From positions 124,001-188,000 of the forward strand of contig NZ_CP109435.1 of NCBI RefSeq assembly GCF_036227125.1: 64,000 nt of DNA. Direction: 5' to 3'. Every line of letters starts with the position of its first letter. The first letter of the stretch is position 1. Shown here piece after piece: positions 53,901 to 63,022 of this stretch. The notes under the pieces were generated by a model, which made no database searches, was not told the origin of the DNA, and saw only the letters and a program-made list of their open reading frames with translations. The stretch is from Streptomyces sp. NBC_01485 (GTDB lineage Bacteria; Actinomycetota; Actinomycetes; Streptomycetales; Streptomycetaceae). Both the position numbers and the translations under genes were made by a program.

Positions 53901-56402
53901 GTCGGTGGGCTCGATCCGGCCGCCGCGCTGGAAGTCGGCGTACCCCTGGATCAGATCCCGGACGAAGACGTTGAACGACCAGCCGTCGTGGACGATGTGA
54001 TGCTCCACCTGGATGAAGACGTATTCCTCCGCACTCACCCGTAGCAGGAGCCATCGGAAGGGGCGGTCCTCGCTGAGGGAGAACGGTTGGGCGACCAGTT
54101 CGCGGACTGCCTCGCCGACCGCCGCCGGCTGGTCCGCCGGTTCGATGCCGCCGAGATCCCGCAGCGGTATCCGGACCGCCCACGGCGCTTCCACCGCACA
54201 GCGCAGGATCCCGTCCTCCACGGTGAACCGGCTCCGCAGCACGTCCTGCCTGCGGACGATCTCGGTGAGACTCGCGTTCAGCGCAGCGAGGTCCAGCTCG
54301 CCGGCCAGCCGGAGAACGGCCTGCGAGTTGTAGGCGCGGGCGTCGCCGTCGATCTCGTGCATCAGCCACACGCGCTGCTGGGCGTACGACGGAACAGGCG
54401 TGGCGTCCGGCCCGGCGGGTTGCGGGCCCCGGTCCACCGTGTCCGTGCCGTCCGCCACCAGCACGGCGATCTGCGCGACCGTGGCTCCGCGCAGGATGTC
54501 GCTCACCGCGACATTCCGGCCGAGCGCGCTGCGCACCCGCGCCGCGAACTGGGTCGCGAGCAGGGAGTTCCCGCCCAGCTGGAACAGATTGTCGTCCATG
54601 CTCACGCGGTCAAGGCCCAACAGCCCGGCCGCGATACCGGCGAGGACCTCTTCGACGGGCGTACCGGGTGCGACGTACGGTGTGCCGGCCTGGCGCCGGG
54701 GGCGCGGCAGCCGGGAGCGGTCGAGTTTGCCGCTGGTGGTCAGCGGCCACTGCGCGACGATCGTGATCAGGTCCGGCACCAGATATCCCGGCAACCGCCG
54801 AGCGAGGAGGCGCCGCAACTCGTCGCCTGACAACGAGGCGCCCGGGACCGGCGCGGCATAACCCAGGAGCCGGCCCTCCCCTTCACCCGGGGCATCCGCG
54901 AGGGCCGCGGCTTCCGCCACGAACGGAAGAGCGCGCAGCGCCGCCTCGACCTGCCCCAGTTCGATCCGGGCACCGCGGACCTTCACCTGCGCGTCCCGCC
55001 GGCCGAGGAACTCGATCGAGCCGTCGGCGCGCTGCCGTCCGACATCGCCGCTGCGGTACATCCGGCTCCCGGGTACCTCGCCGAACGGATCCGGTACGAA
55101 CCGTTCGGCCGTGAGTCCCGGCTGCCCGAGATAGCCCCGTCCGACGCCGACGCCACCGATGCAGATCTCACCGGCCTCCCCGGCGGGAACTTCGCGCAAC
55201 GCCTCGTCGCAGATGAAGACGTGGTAGTTGAGGATCGGGCGACCGATGGGCACCCGTTCCCCGGAGTCCGCCGCCGCGTTCCAGGTGTGCAGCGTGCTGG
55301 CCACCGTCGCCTCGGTCGGCCCGTACCCGTTGACGAACCGGTGGCCGGCTCCCCATCGCCGGGCCGTCTCGGGAACGCACACGTCGCCGATGCTCATCAC
55401 CATCTCGAGATCGGTGAACCGGCCCGGCTCCAGCGTGCGCAGCACCGCGGCGGGCAGCACCGCGTGGGTGATCCGCCGGCTCAGCAGAACGCCGGCGAGC
55501 GGCTCGCCGGCGACCTGTGCATCGTCGATCGTCTCCAGGCGGCCTCCGTTGCCGAGCGCCATGAGGACGTCGAACAGCGCCGCGTCGAAGGAGGGGTGGA
55601 AGGCCTGGAGCACACGGGCCCGTGGCCCGAGCCCGCCCAGATGATCCCGCTGCGCGAGGACGAGATTGCTGACGCCTCGGTGTTCCAGCATGACGAGCTT
55701 CGGTGCGCCGGTCGATCCGGAGGTCGCGATGACGTACGCGAGATCGTCCGGTTCGACTGCTGCGGGGCGAGGGTACTCCGCCCCGCTGCCGTCCGGATCC
55801 AGCCGACTCAGGTCGAGATGCGGCAGCCCGTCCACGCACCTGTCGGAGGAGCCCGCCACGGTCAGCACCGCCCCCGCCCGTTGCGCCATGTCCGCCCGCC
55901 ACGTGCGGGGATGCGCCGGGTCGAGAGGAAGGTAGGCGGCATTGGCCTTCCACACGGCCAGCGCCGCCAGCACGAAGTCGATGCCGCGGTCGAGGACAAG
56001 GGCCACCAGATCCCCTCGGCGCACTCCGCGGGACCGCAGCAGGGCGGCCAACTGGTCCGTACGACACCACAGTTCGCGGTAGGTGACCTCTCTGGTCGCA
56101 CTGGCCACCGCGACCCGGTCGCCGTCGGCGAGGCAACGGTCCCGGACGATGTCACAGATCGACAGCCACGGCCCGTCCCCGGCACCCTCCGGCGCGGTCG
56201 CGAGCGGCGCCGGAACCGTCACCTCGTCGGGAGTCCGGGTCCCCCACGTCCGTTCCAGCCGAAGGCTGGACAAAAGGTGTTCGTACTCGACGCCCGTCGG
56301 TAACGCCCCTGTTGAGTCCACCCGCCCAGTCAGCCACCGCCGGCCGTCGCTCTTCCACCCGCGCGGGGGCGGGCGGGTAGCGGCGGGCAGAGAACGCTGC
56401 AC
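50985..56402 (-). CDS. Two-module nonribosomal peptide synthetase (A-T-C-A-T)
   Basis: 1805 aa from GTG 56402 (no strong ribosome-binding site; later GTG codons possible). Order: A1 about 80-570 (A3 [14 protein letters not shown]5 NGYGPTEA, A8 [12 protein letters not shown]10 SGKLDRSRL); T1 with Ser613 in LGGNSLLA; C about 670-1130 with intact His801-His802-x3-Asp806-Gly; A2 about 1165-1700 ([32 protein letters not shown]); T2 with Ser1746 in LGMHSLLA. No epimerase, methyltransferase, thioesterase or reductase. By hand alignment to GrsA the eight variable pocket residues are about D-A-F-V-M-I-G-V-A for A1 and D-L-M-F-V-A-L-V-A for A2; I cannot assign substrates. It should make a dipeptidyl thioester handed to the C-domain protein downstream. 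No MbtH gene is adjacent. Confidence 0.93.
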   Translation of the reverse strand: MQRSLPAATRPPPRGWKSDGRRWLTGRVDSTGALPTGVEYEHLLSSLRLERTWGTRTPDEVTVPAPLATAPEGAGDGPWLSICDIVRDRCLADGDRVAVASATREVTYRELWCRTDQLAALLRSRGVRRGDLVALVLDRGIDFVLAALAVWKANAAYLPLDPAHPRTWRADMAQRAGAVLTVAGSSDRCVDGLPHLDLSRLDPDGSGAEYPRPAAVEPDDLAYVIATSGSTGAPKLVMLEHRGVSNLVLAQRDHLGGLGPRARVLQAFHPSFDAALFDVLMALGNGGRLETIDDAQVAGEPLAGVLLSRRITHAVLPAAVLRTLEPGRFTDLEMVMSIGDVCVPETARRWGAGHRFVNGYGPTEATVASTLHTWNAAADSGERVPIGRPILNYHVFICDEALREVPAGEAGEICIGGVGVGRGYLGQPGLTAERFVPDPFGEVPGSRMYRSGDVGRQRADGSIEFLGRRDAQVKVRGARIELGQVEAALRALPFVAEAAALADAPGEGEGRLLGYAAPVPGASLSGDELRRLLARRLPGYLVPDLITIVAQWPLTTSGKLDRSRLPRPRRQAGTPYVAPGTPVEEVLAGIAAGLLGLDRVSMDDNLFQLGGNSLLATQFAARVRSALGRNVAVSDILRGATVAQIAVLVADGTDTVDRGPQPAGPDATPVPSYAQQRVWLMHEIDGDARAYNSQAVLRLAGELDLAALNASLTEIVRRQDVLRSRFTVEDGILRCAVEAPWAVRIPLRDLGGIEPADQPAAVGEAVRELVAQPFSLSEDRPFRWLLLRVSAEEYVFIQVEHHIVHDGWSFNVFVRDLIQGYADFQRGGRIEPTDLPLRYYDYARWQRAWCAGESAAAQRRFWRTALDGAETLLQLPRRPAPLERNFRGRAPRQDIPAGLSQALERFAGQQGTSLFTALLAGFFVLLHRYTGSSDILVGSGVANRHWHDTENVLGMFVNTVVLRGRLDGDPTFAEFLAGVHSMALQAYDHQELPFELVLEESSAVRAAGVNPLIQAMFSFHDSQVGPVTAAPFDVTVVEGLSNGSAKFDLSVVAVPRYAVPRYAVPRHAETGHSARLAGDVVHLPRSAEPVRPGRRSRLHGVTLAWEFNSAVFDDALVDGMLKAYETLLRAAVTDPDRPVSELPLLADDDVERVVAAGRGPQREAPTPWLPAFVDRWAEQTPDAPAVTSGDTPLSFRGLVDAADRLARYLRATDLGAGDVVATCLPPQAAAVVAQLGVLKAGCAFLPLDPRHPQTRLAWLLADSRARAVVTTSDLAGRFPLPAGVAVVVLEDLPDLPDLLGRPDLPDRPDLLGRPDLPDRPDLPDRPDLPDRPDLPGVPMPAGDGSDLAYVIYTSGSTGQPKGVEVEHRSVADRFNDCAWADLRPGKTVLAAASPAFDLSVMEIWGSLINGAAVHFAPPGWDVRELARCIEDHRLSHAFLTTPLFHRIVDEAPSAFDRLDVLVVAGDVLAPDAFRAVRRRGVRKVFNLYGPTETTVAVTAQSLDAWRDVPGAGVPIGTALPNTHLVVVDDCLRVVPTGALGEICVGGSGVARGYLGRPGLTAERFVPDPFGPVPDGRLYRTGDVGRMLPGGVVEFIGRRDGQVKVRGFRVELNEVRLALLDLATVADAVVVTDRGGDGDGEGELRILAYVVPSPGRAPRGQALRAALAERLPDFCVPSVVMVLDGLPLTTGGKVDHARLPAARAQAAVAFVAPRTPEEAVLARVAAELLDRDRVGVHDNLFELGMHSLLAMRLASRATVELGREVRVAAILTRPTVGQLAARLGAPSGPAIAPLPRASRRASRRNS
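52399..52536 (-). repeat. 18-bp coding tandem repeat in A2 of the NRPS
   Basis: Seven 18-bp units plus a partial one, unit GGCAGGTCCGGTCGGTCC on the plus strand, encode [12 protein letters not shown] repeats between the A2 and A3 core motifs (residues about 1291-1335). In frame, low divergence, so recent and probably length-variable. Confidence 0.92.
53206..53250 (-). repeat. 15-bp coding tandem repeat in the NRPS C domain
   Basis: Three units of CGGGGAACCGCGTAC (last one diverged) encode [15 protein letters not shown] at residues about 1054-1068. Confidence 0.9.
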
Positions 56403-56559
56403 TTGCGGCCTTTGTCGCGCCCGCTCATCGAACCCCCGCGCAGACTACGTGCCGGAAACCCCGTAGCCCGGTCCAGACGCCCGCGCAGGCACGGCCCTCT
56501 CGTCGACAGCCGTTCCGTCGACGCCGCGAAGACCATCACCAGCGTACGAGGAGAGTCGT
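56403..56559. other. Divergent promoter region, NRPS and FAD oxidase genes
   Basis: 157 bp. No clear -35/-10 pair or operator was seen. Confidence 0.5.
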
Positions 56560-58017
56560 GTGAAGCACGTGGATGTGTTGATCATGGGTAACGGTGTGCT
56601 CGGACTGCTACTGGCGGACGAGCTGGCCGGCAGGGGTGACCGCAGTGTCGCTGTCGTCGGACCTCGCCGTCGCGAGCGCGGCGCGAGCCAGGCGGCCGGC
56701 GCGATGCTCGGATGCTTCGCCGAGGTCACCACCGACACCCTGAGTACGGCACCAGGCAGGGCCAGGTTCGAGACGGCGCTGTCGGCACACGGCCGCTGGC
56801 CGGGATTGTTACGCCGGCTGGAGGCCACCTCGCGCACGTCGAACCCGCCGCACGGCACCCGTCCCTCGCCGCCGATCCGGGTGGCCACGGACACACACGT
56901 GCTCCTCAACACCTCCGGCAGCGCCCTGGACTCGGCCAACTTCGCCGCCATGCTGGACGCCCTTGTCAGCCACCAGGCCGACTGGGCGGAGGTGGACCCG
57001 GCAACCATCCCCGGCTACAACCCACGCCCGCACCGGCGTGCGTTACGCGCCGTCCGCCTTGCCGGCGAGGGCGCGGTCGACAGCCGACGGGTGCTCGACA
57101 CCCTGGCCGTACAGGTGGAGCAGTCCGGCGTCCTCCTGGTCGACGGGACCGTCAGCGAGCTGCTCACCGCCCAGGCGGACGTGTGCGGAGTGCGCCTGGC
57201 CGACGGCCGGACCATCGAGGCCGGGACGGTCGTCGCCGCCGCCGGAGCCGACAGCCGCGCGCTCGCCGAGGATCTGCTCGCCCCACCCGAGATGATGCCG
57301 ATGTTCGCCGGGCGCGGCCTCGCCGTCGTGGGTCAGCGGACACTCGGCCACCCCTTCGACAGCGTGGTGCGCACCCCGAACCGCGCCTTCGCCTGCGGGC
57401 TCCACGTCGTTCCGCTGGGCGGCGGACGCGAGTACCTGGGCGCGACCAACTCCCTCGTGCCCTCCACCGCCCGCAACCCCGCGCTGTTCGACGTCCAGTT
57501 CCTGATCGACAGCGCGATGCGGCAACTCGACGAGGGCATCGCACACCACGACGTGGCGGAGTGGCGCACCGGTCACCGGCCCGTCAGCCTCGACGGCTTC
57601 CCGTTGGTGGGCTGGTCGACCCGCCCGGGCCTGTACTTCATGACCGGCACATACCGCGACGGGTTCCATACCGGACCCGTCCTGGCCGAACACGCAGCCA
57701 ACGAACTGGAGGGCAAGCCCGGCATCCTCGATCCGATGTTCTCCCCCACCCGGCTGCCGATCCGGACACGCACCGTCGAGGAGTCGGTGGCCGCCTATGT
57801 GAAGCACAGTCTCGCCGCCTGGTTCGAGACCGGCACCGAGGTCGCGGCACACGTCCCGACGGCGACCCTGGCGACCATGTTCGCCAACCGGGCGACCGCC
57901 CTGTACGACCGCCTGGGCATCGACTACGGCCTGCCGCCCGAGGTGGTGGCGTACGCGCTGTACCAGCCGGCCCACGCCGCCGGAATCTCCGCGTACTTCA
58001 CCGCCATCGGCCAGTGA
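56560..58017 (+). CDS. FAD-dependent oxidoreductase of the D-amino-acid/glycine oxidase family
   Basis: 485 aa from GTG; AGGAGAG lies about 7-8 nt upstream. The N-terminal FAD-binding fold is clear (VLIMGNGVLGLLLADELA, GxGxxG), followed by the DAO fold with GTVVAAAGADSRALAEDL and a C-terminal WRTGHRPVSLDGFPLVGWST, GTYRDGFHTGP segment that contacts FAD and substrate in glycine-oxidase/ThiO-like enzymes. An extra C-terminal domain of about 80 residues is unusual. Likely oxidises an amino acid or amine, either supplying an imino/keto precursor to the NRPS or modifying its product. Divergent from the NRPS gene. Confidence 0.9.
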   Translation: MKHVDVLIMGNGVLGLLLADELAGRGDRSVAVVGPRRRERGASQAAGAMLGCFAEVTTDTLSTAPGRARFETALSAHGRWPGLLRRLEATSRTSNPPHGTRPSPPIRVATDTHVLLNTSGSALDSANFAAMLDALVSHQADWAEVDPATIPGYNPRPHRRALRAVRLAGEGAVDSRRVLDTLAVQVEQSGVLLVDGTVSELLTAQADVCGVRLADGRTIEAGTVVAAAGADSRALAEDLLAPPEMMPMFAGRGLAVVGQRTLGHPFDSVVRTPNRAFACGLHVVPLGGGREYLGATNSLVPSTARNPALFDVQFLIDSAMRQLDEGIAHHDVAEWRTGHRPVSLDGFPLVGWSTRPGLYFMTGTYRDGFHTGPVLAEHAANELEGKPGILDPMFSPTRLPIRTRTVEESVAAYVKHSLAAWFETGTEVAAHVPTATLATMFANRATALYDRLGIDYGLPPEVVAYALYQPAHAAGISAYFTAIGQ

Positions 58018-58279
58018 CCGCGAGGCCTGCTCTCCAAGGTCATGGGCAGCGGGGTGGCCGGAAGAATCCGGGCGGGACGACCACCGGGGCATCGGACCCG
58101 GTGGCCCTGGCGGAGCGGCTACCGATGCCGCACGGGAGCCAGACGCCGACGGCAGCACTGTCTGCGCACACTTTGTGAACTACCGCCGGCCTACGGTCTT
58201 CCACGTGTCGGGGCAGCTGTGAGACCCCCTCGGCGCGCGTGTATGCCCGACTTCCGACAGCTACGCGGGGAGAAGAACG

Positions 58280-58912
58280 GTGGTTCCGCTGACCTTGGCT
58301 CTCCTGTCCGACGATCCCCTCACCAAAGAAGGTGCCGCGGCCTACTTGAGACGCCGTCCCGAGGTCCGGGTCCTGGCGCCTGCACTCCTGGCCCGAGCCG
58401 ATGTGGTGGTGGTGATGGTCACCGACGTCACCGAAGACACACTTTCCTGGATGGAGCGTGCCGCGAAGGGGAGCACGAACCCCGGGATGCGCATCGTGCT
58501 GGTCGCCAACACGGTCAGCGACCTCCAGCTCATGCGCGGCGTCCACTTCGGGCTGTTCGGTGTGCTGCTCCGGCCGTACGCCGACTACGCACGGATCCTG
58601 CAGGCGGTGCAGGGCTGCCGGGCCGGCCAGGCAGCCCTGCCCCAGGAGCACGTCGCCTCCCTGATCGAGCAGGTCAGAACCGCTCAGCACAACACCCCCG
58701 GGATACGGGGCATGTTCTCCTTCGGCTTCGAGCAACGCGACCTCGACATCCTCAAGATGATCGCCGAGGGACTCGAAACCACCGAGATCGCACAGAAGTT
58801 GAACTATTCAGAGCGCACCATCAAGAACGCTCTCCACGCCATGCTCTCCCGCCTGGGCCTGCGCAACCGCGCCCACGCCGTCGCCTACGCCCTCCGCGCC
58901 GGCCTGTTGTGA
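58280..58912 (+). CDS. LuxR-family (NarL-like) regulator with atypical receiver
   Basis: 210 aa from GTG; GGGGAGAAG is upstream. The N-terminal half has the alpha/beta pattern of a receiver domain (TLALLSDDPLTKEGAAAYLR) but the phosphorylation-site strand reads VVVVMVTDVTED and the Lys position is unclear, so phosphate-independent control is likely. The C-terminal HTH holds EQRDLDILKMIAEGLETTEI and YSERTIKNALHAMLSRLGLR. This atypical-receiver type often accompanies lanthipeptide clusters in Streptomyces. It sits between the oxidase gene and the precursor gene and is probably the pathway activator. Confidence 0.9.
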   Translation: MVPLTLALLSDDPLTKEGAAAYLRRRPEVRVLAPALLARADVVVVMVTDVTEDTLSWMERAAKGSTNPGMRIVLVANTVSDLQLMRGVHFGLFGVLLRPYADYARILQAVQGCRAGQAALPQEHVASLIEQVRTAQHNTPGIRGMFSFGFEQRDLDILKMIAEGLETTEIAQKLNYSERTIKNALHAMLSRLGLRNRAHAVAYALRAGLL

Positions 58913-59374
58913 GCCGTTTCAAGGGTGACCTCGCCATGGCCCGGCATCAAGATCGGAACGGTCGAGGGCCAAGGTCAGAGTCTGCGCACAAATCCTGCAC
59001 ACTCATCTGCTGGAATCGCATGGAAGTCACTGCCGCCATGGAGGCGAGGAGGGGATTCAAGAACGTGACCCGCCGCTGAGCCGACTGCGACTGCGACAGC
59101 GATGCCGGTGCGGGTGCGGTTCCATTCGCGCGCCCGCCTGCCATGGAGATCGGCGGAGTTATTGACTCCGCGCGTTTATGACGTGGCTGCGAAATTAGCG
59201 CGCCTTTATATCTCGCCCATCAGATCAAGGCGCATTTCCGTCCGCCTTACGAGTTCATCGTTGCGGCGGCATTGAAGGCGTTCCGGGTTCCCTGAATTGC
59301 CGGACCTTCATTCCGGGAGCGTAGCCTCCGGCGGCGGCTGAATACGCAGCCACCGATGCCCTCCGGACATGCCG
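58913..59374. other. Intergenic region with an AT-richer block
   Basis: About 460 bp without a supported gene. The block 59155-59270 is distinctly AT-richer than its surroundings (TTATTGACTCCGCGCGTTTA and similar). TCTGCGCACA near 58979 repeats the same 10 bases found upstream of the LuxR gene near 58158. Confidence 0.5.
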
Positions 59375-59418
59375 GACGGGCTGTCCGCGATGCTGGGCAG
59401 CATCGCGGACAGCCCGTC
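59375..59418 (-). terminator. Perfect 20-bp hairpin after the lanthipeptide precursor gene
   Basis: Arms 59375-59394 and 59399-59418 are fully complementary with a GGGC loop, beginning 11 nt after the precursor stop codon. No U tract follows. It should end the short precursor transcript and protect its 3' end, allowing abundant precursor mRNA. Confidence 0.8.
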
Positions 59419-59429
59419 TGACCTGCTGG

Positions 59430-59570
59430 TCAGCCCTGGCGGATGGAGCTGCAGGAGCAGAACCTGCCGCCGAAGGTGCCGCTCAGCGCCGAGGTGGTCT
59501 CGTCGCTATCGGCAGAGGTGATCTCCTGCACGTCGAGGTCGAACACATCCGTGGCGGTGTTGTTCTCCAT
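59430..59570 (-). CDS. Class I lanthipeptide precursor peptide
   Basis: 46 aa; AAGGAG lies 7 nt before the ATG at 59570. The leader holds FDLD at residues 10-13, the F(N/D)LD box read by class I dehydratases, followed by an acidic Ser/Thr-containing stretch (VQEITSADSDETTSALSG). The C-terminal part is SGTFGGRFCSCSSIRQG, with Cys38 and Cys40 and Ser/Thr at 30, 32, 39, 41 and 42. A Gly-Gly at 34-35 is one possible leader cut; cleavage nearer ALS would leave Ser30/Thr32 for rings closed on Cys38/Cys40. It is divergent from lanB, with its own promoter and terminator. No protease or transporter gene is in the window. I do not recognise the core. Confidence 0.87.
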   Translation of the reverse strand: MENNTATDVFDLDVQEITSADSDETTSALSGTFGGRFCSCSSIRQG

Positions 59571-59665
59571 GATGTTTCTCCTTCTTCTCTCGCGTATCGC
59601 GGAAAACGGAACCCCGGACCTTCGAATGCCGAACGGCCACTGACCGAAAGCCCGAGGGCGAAGTC

Positions 59666-59694
59666 AGCGTAGGTTCATTCTCTCGGGACGTCAA
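59666..59694 (-). promoter_or_regulatory. Sigma-70-type promoter of the precursor gene
   Basis: Minus strand TTGACG (59689-59694) and TACGCT (59666-59671) with an exact 17-bp spacer, giving a 5' leader of about 90 nt before the start at 59570. It resembles a vegetative HrdB promoter. Confidence 0.65.
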
Positions 59695-59794
59695 CGCTTC
59701 ACATCGGCCCCGGTTTCATGCTCCAATTACCCGGCCCCGGCCCGCCTCGGAATTCACGAGAGGGTTCGGTGCTCCAGAATTTTTCCGCACCAGC

Positions 59795-62700
59795 GTGCCG
59801 ATGGATTGGTGGGACGTGAGAAACGTTTACGCGGGACATGCGACGCCCGTCCTGTTGCGGGCGCCGCTGCATCCCTGGCCTGCCGCTGCAGCCGAGCCGG
59901 CTCCCGACGGCGACGTCCAGGCCGCCGAGGGCTTCACGGTCGAGGAGCTCACCGCGTTCCTGCGGAAGGAGCACAGCCCGCTTCTGCTGGAGGCGGTCGA
60001 ACTGTCCAGCCCGGCACTGGCGCAGACCCTGCGGCGAGCGCGTGACGGCGCGCGTCTGAAGCCCGGTGAGGTGCGGCGCGCCGCCCTCAGTCTGAGCCGC
60101 TATCAGCTCCGGGCCGCCGGCCGGTGCACTCCCTTCGGGCTGATGGCGGGCGTCGGCCTCCTGCGCTTCGGAGCGGAGACGGACGTGGTCTGGCGCGGCG
60201 GACACACGCGCTCGGTCCGCCCGGATCCGGGCTGGCTCGTGGGTGTGGTGCGAGCGCTGGAAGCGGATCCGTCCGTCTGCGAGCGGCTGCGGGTGCAGGC
60301 CAACAACCTGGTGGTGCCGAAAGGCGACCGGCTGACGCTGCCGTTCTCTCCCGATGCCGACGGGAGGACGACGCGGCGGTCCGTACGGGCGACACAGGCC
60401 GTGCGGCTGGCGATGGAGTGGGCCGATCGGCCCGTGCCGTTCCACGAACTGAGAGACCGGCTGACCGCCGCGCTGCCGTCGGCGGCCCCAGCGGCCTCGG
60501 CCGCGCTGCTGGCGCAACTGGTGCGGTTGGACTTCTTGTTGACGGAGCTGAGGCCACCGACCCACAGCGCGGATCCTCTCGGCCATGTGAGGGCGCTGGT
60601 TCCCCAGGACGTTCCCCAGACCAAGGAACTGGCCGAGGTCGCGGCCGCTTTCGAGCAGTACCGGACGGCCACGGTCCGCCAGGCGGCGCCCGAGGCCCTG
60701 GGGTCGCTCGTCGAGCGGATCGACGCGGTGGAGCACCGTCTTGGGCTCGCCTACCCGTCATCGCAACGCCGTGTGGCGGCCGACGTGGTGCTCGATGCCA
60801 CGGGCACGCTCCCGTCCACGCTCGCGGACGAACTGCGCGCGGCGGCGGGGGTGTTGTGGCGGCTGGCTCCCCTGTACACGTCCGCGCCCGGACTGCGGGA
60901 GTACCACGCGGAGTTCCTCGAACGGTACGGGCTGGGCCGCGCCGTGCCGCTGACCGAGCTGCTCGATCCGGATCGTGGTCTGGGCGCGCCCGCCGGTTAC
61001 CGGAACCCGCCCAGCGACCGGCGCCCGGAGACCACCCCCGAAAATACCTCTCAGCGGCAGTTGCTGGCCGAGCTGGCCCTCGACGCCGTCCTGGTCGCGT
61101 CGCGGTCGGGGACGGCATCCCGGTCAAGGACGGAATCGCGGTCGGGGACGGAATCGCGGTCGGGGACGGAAGTGCCCCGCATCGATCTCGACGACGATCT
61201 TGTCGGCCTTCTGTCCACCCAGCCGGCCGGAGCCCGCCCCCCGGAAGGCCTCGAGTTCGTGGCCGAGGTGATCGAGCCCGACGCCGGGAGTCTCACCGCC
61301 GGCGCCTACGTCGCCGTACTCGGTCCATGGCCCGGCAGCCAGGCGCCGGGGTCCATGGCCGGCCGCTTCGCGCATCTCCTGGGCGGCCCCCCGCTGCTCA
61401 GGGAACTGGCCGACGGGCCGGCGACGGAGCCGCTGCGAGCACAACTGGTGTACGGACCACGCGAGGACCGCTTCCACAACGTGGCACACACCGCTGCCGG
61501 GTTGGACCACCGCATCACGATCGGGGCCTTCGACGCCGGCGGCGCGCAGGACATCCCCCTCGGCGACCTGGTGGTGACCAGCGACGGAGAGCGGTTCCGG
61601 GTGCTGTCCGTCCGTCACGGGCGGGAGGTCCGCGCCCGTACGTTCCACATGCTGACCCCCGACGTGGCCGCGCCGAACGCGGCCCGCTTTCTCCAGGAGA
61701 CGGCGGAGATGGGCATGCACGGATGGGCACCGTGGCAGTGGGGCACCCTCGCCGACCTGCCCGTCACGCCGCGCGTCACCCACGGCCGGACGGTCCTGTT
61801 CCCGGCGAGCTGGCGCTGTTCGGCGCCCGGCCTGCGGGACCGTACCCTGCCGTGGGCGCAGTGGGAGGCCGCCTGCGCCCACTGGCGTACGCGCTGGTCG
61901 GTACCGGACGTCGTGCGGGTGGGCGGTGCCGACAAGTGGCTGCGGCTGGACCTCACCCGTCCATGGCACCGGCTGCTGTTCCGCGCCGAGTTGCAGGACG
62001 GACGCCCCGGAGACGAGCCGGTGGTCTGCGAGGACCTGGCGGTGGCCGGCGGTGCCGGATGGCTGGGACCGGACACGGTGACCGCGGAGATCGTCACGGT
62101 CCTGCACACCGAGGCCCCCTCCCGCCCCGCACAGCCGCGCGCCGCGACGCCGTCATGGAGCCAGGACCGACGACCCGCACCCTTCCTGCCCGGCAGCGAG
62201 TGGCTCTACGCGAAGCTCTACAGCGCCCAGGAGACCCAGCGCGACCTGCTCGCCACCTCGCTGCCGCGCTTCATGTCCACGGCCGAGTCGGAGAACCGTG
62301 ACGACATCGCCGAATGGTTCTTCGTGCGCTATGCCGACCCGGAACCCCATCTGCGGCTGAGGTGGCACGTATCCGACGAAGAGTCGGTCGGCAGGCACCT
62401 GCGGCGGGTGGGCGCGTGGGCGGCGGACCTGGTGCGGACCGGACTGGCCAACCGGCTGGAGATCGCCACGTACGATCCGGAGTCCGAGCGCTACGGCGGC
62501 CCCGCGCTGCTGCCCGCGGCCCACCGGATCTTCCACGCCGACAGCCGGTTCACGCTGGCCTGCCTGGCCGAACGCCTCGACACGCGGACAGACCCGCACT
62601 GGGCGGCGGCAGCCGTCACCTCCGGCGGGATGATCGCCGCCATGCTGGGCCCCACCTCGCTGGACGCGGACGCCTGGACGACGTCGGGCATCGTCAAGGA

Positions 62701-63022
62701 CGAGGACCTCCACCACCACTTCCGTGCCGTACGGGGCCGGCTGGCGCAGTGGTCGCAGCCGGACGCCCACGGTCTGCCGGCGCTGCTCGCCACCCGCCCC
62801 GAGGTGGCGGCCCGCTGGCACGAACTCACCGGCGCGCTGCACGACTACGGACGGCAACTGTGGAACACGGCGCCCGACGCCCTGGACGGTGCCGTGTTCA
62901 GCGTCCTGCACATGCATCACAACCGGTTCCTCGGCATCGACCCCGCGGGCGAGGACAAGGTGCTGGCCGCCTGCAGGGCAATGGCGCAGGTCCGTCTGGG
63001 CATGCGCAGGGCCGCCCGGTGA
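59795..63022 (+). CDS. Full-length class I lanthipeptide dehydratase (LanB)
   Basis: 1075 aa from GTG 59795; ATG 59801 is an alternative and neither has a clear ribosome-binding site. The N-terminal glutamylation domain (about 10-780) contains the family segment CTPFGLMAGVGLLRFG (111-126) and RVTHGRTVLFPASWRC; the elimination (SpaB_C) domain begins about residue 800 with GSEWLYAKLYSAQETQRDLL and has WFFVRYADPEPHLRLR. Both domains in one chain means a true LanB using glutamyl-tRNA to dehydrate Ser/Thr, not a split thiopeptide enzyme. A four-unit in-frame 18-bp repeat inserts SRSGTE repeats at about 436-459. Its stop overlaps the GTG of lanC. Confidence 0.93.
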   Translation: MPMDWWDVRNVYAGHATPVLLRAPLHPWPAAAAEPAPDGDVQAAEGFTVEELTAFLRKEHSPLLLEAVELSSPALAQTLRRARDGARLKPGEVRRAALSLSRYQLRAAGRCTPFGLMAGVGLLRFGAETDVVWRGGHTRSVRPDPGWLVGVVRALEADPSVCERLRVQANNLVVPKGDRLTLPFSPDADGRTTRRSVRATQAVRLAMEWADRPVPFHELRDRLTAALPSAAPAASAALLAQLVRLDFLLTELRPPTHSADPLGHVRALVPQDVPQTKELAEVAAAFEQYRTATVRQAAPEALGSLVERIDAVEHRLGLAYPSSQRRVAADVVLDATGTLPSTLADELRAAAGVLWRLAPLYTSAPGLREYHAEFLERYGLGRAVPLTELLDPDRGLGAPAGYRNPPSDRRPETTPENTSQRQLLAELALDAVLVASRSGTASRSRTESRSGTESRSGTEVPRIDLDDDLVGLLSTQPAGARPPEGLEFVAEVIEPDAGSLTAGAYVAVLGPWPGSQAPGSMAGRFAHLLGGPPLLRELADGPATEPLRAQLVYGPREDRFHNVAHTAAGLDHRITIGAFDAGGAQDIPLGDLVVTSDGERFRVLSVRHGREVRARTFHMLTPDVAAPNAARFLQETAEMGMHGWAPWQWGTLADLPVTPRVTHGRTVLFPASWRCSAPGLRDRTLPWAQWEAACAHWRTRWSVPDVVRVGGADKWLRLDLTRPWHRLLFRAELQDGRPGDEPVVCEDLAVAGGAGWLGPDTVTAEIVTVLHTEAPSRPAQPRAATPSWSQDRRPAPFLPGSEWLYAKLYSAQETQRDLLATSLPRFMSTAESENRDDIAEWFFVRYADPEPHLRLRWHVSDEESVGRHLRRVGAWAADLVRTGLANRLEIATYDPESERYGGPALLPAAHRIFHADSRFTLACLAERLDTRTDPHWAAAAVTSGGMIAAMLGPTSLDADAWTTSGIVKDEDLHHHFRAVRGRLAQWSQPDAHGLPALLATRPEVAARWHELTGALHDYGRQLWNTAPDALDGAVFSVLHMHHNRFLGIDPAGEDKVLAACRAMAQVRLGMRRAAR
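61100..61171 (+). repeat. 18-bp coding tandem repeat in lanB
   Basis: Four units of TCGCGGTCGGGGACGGAA (the second is diverged) encode SRSGTA, SRSRTE, SRSGTE, SRSGTE in a linker region of the dehydratase. Confidence 0.92.

Noticed and set aside
59443..59643. 66-codon plus-strand frame antisense to the precursor gene
   Set aside because: It is the shadow of the precursor; the minus frame has SD, promoter, leader motif and terminator, the plus frame none.
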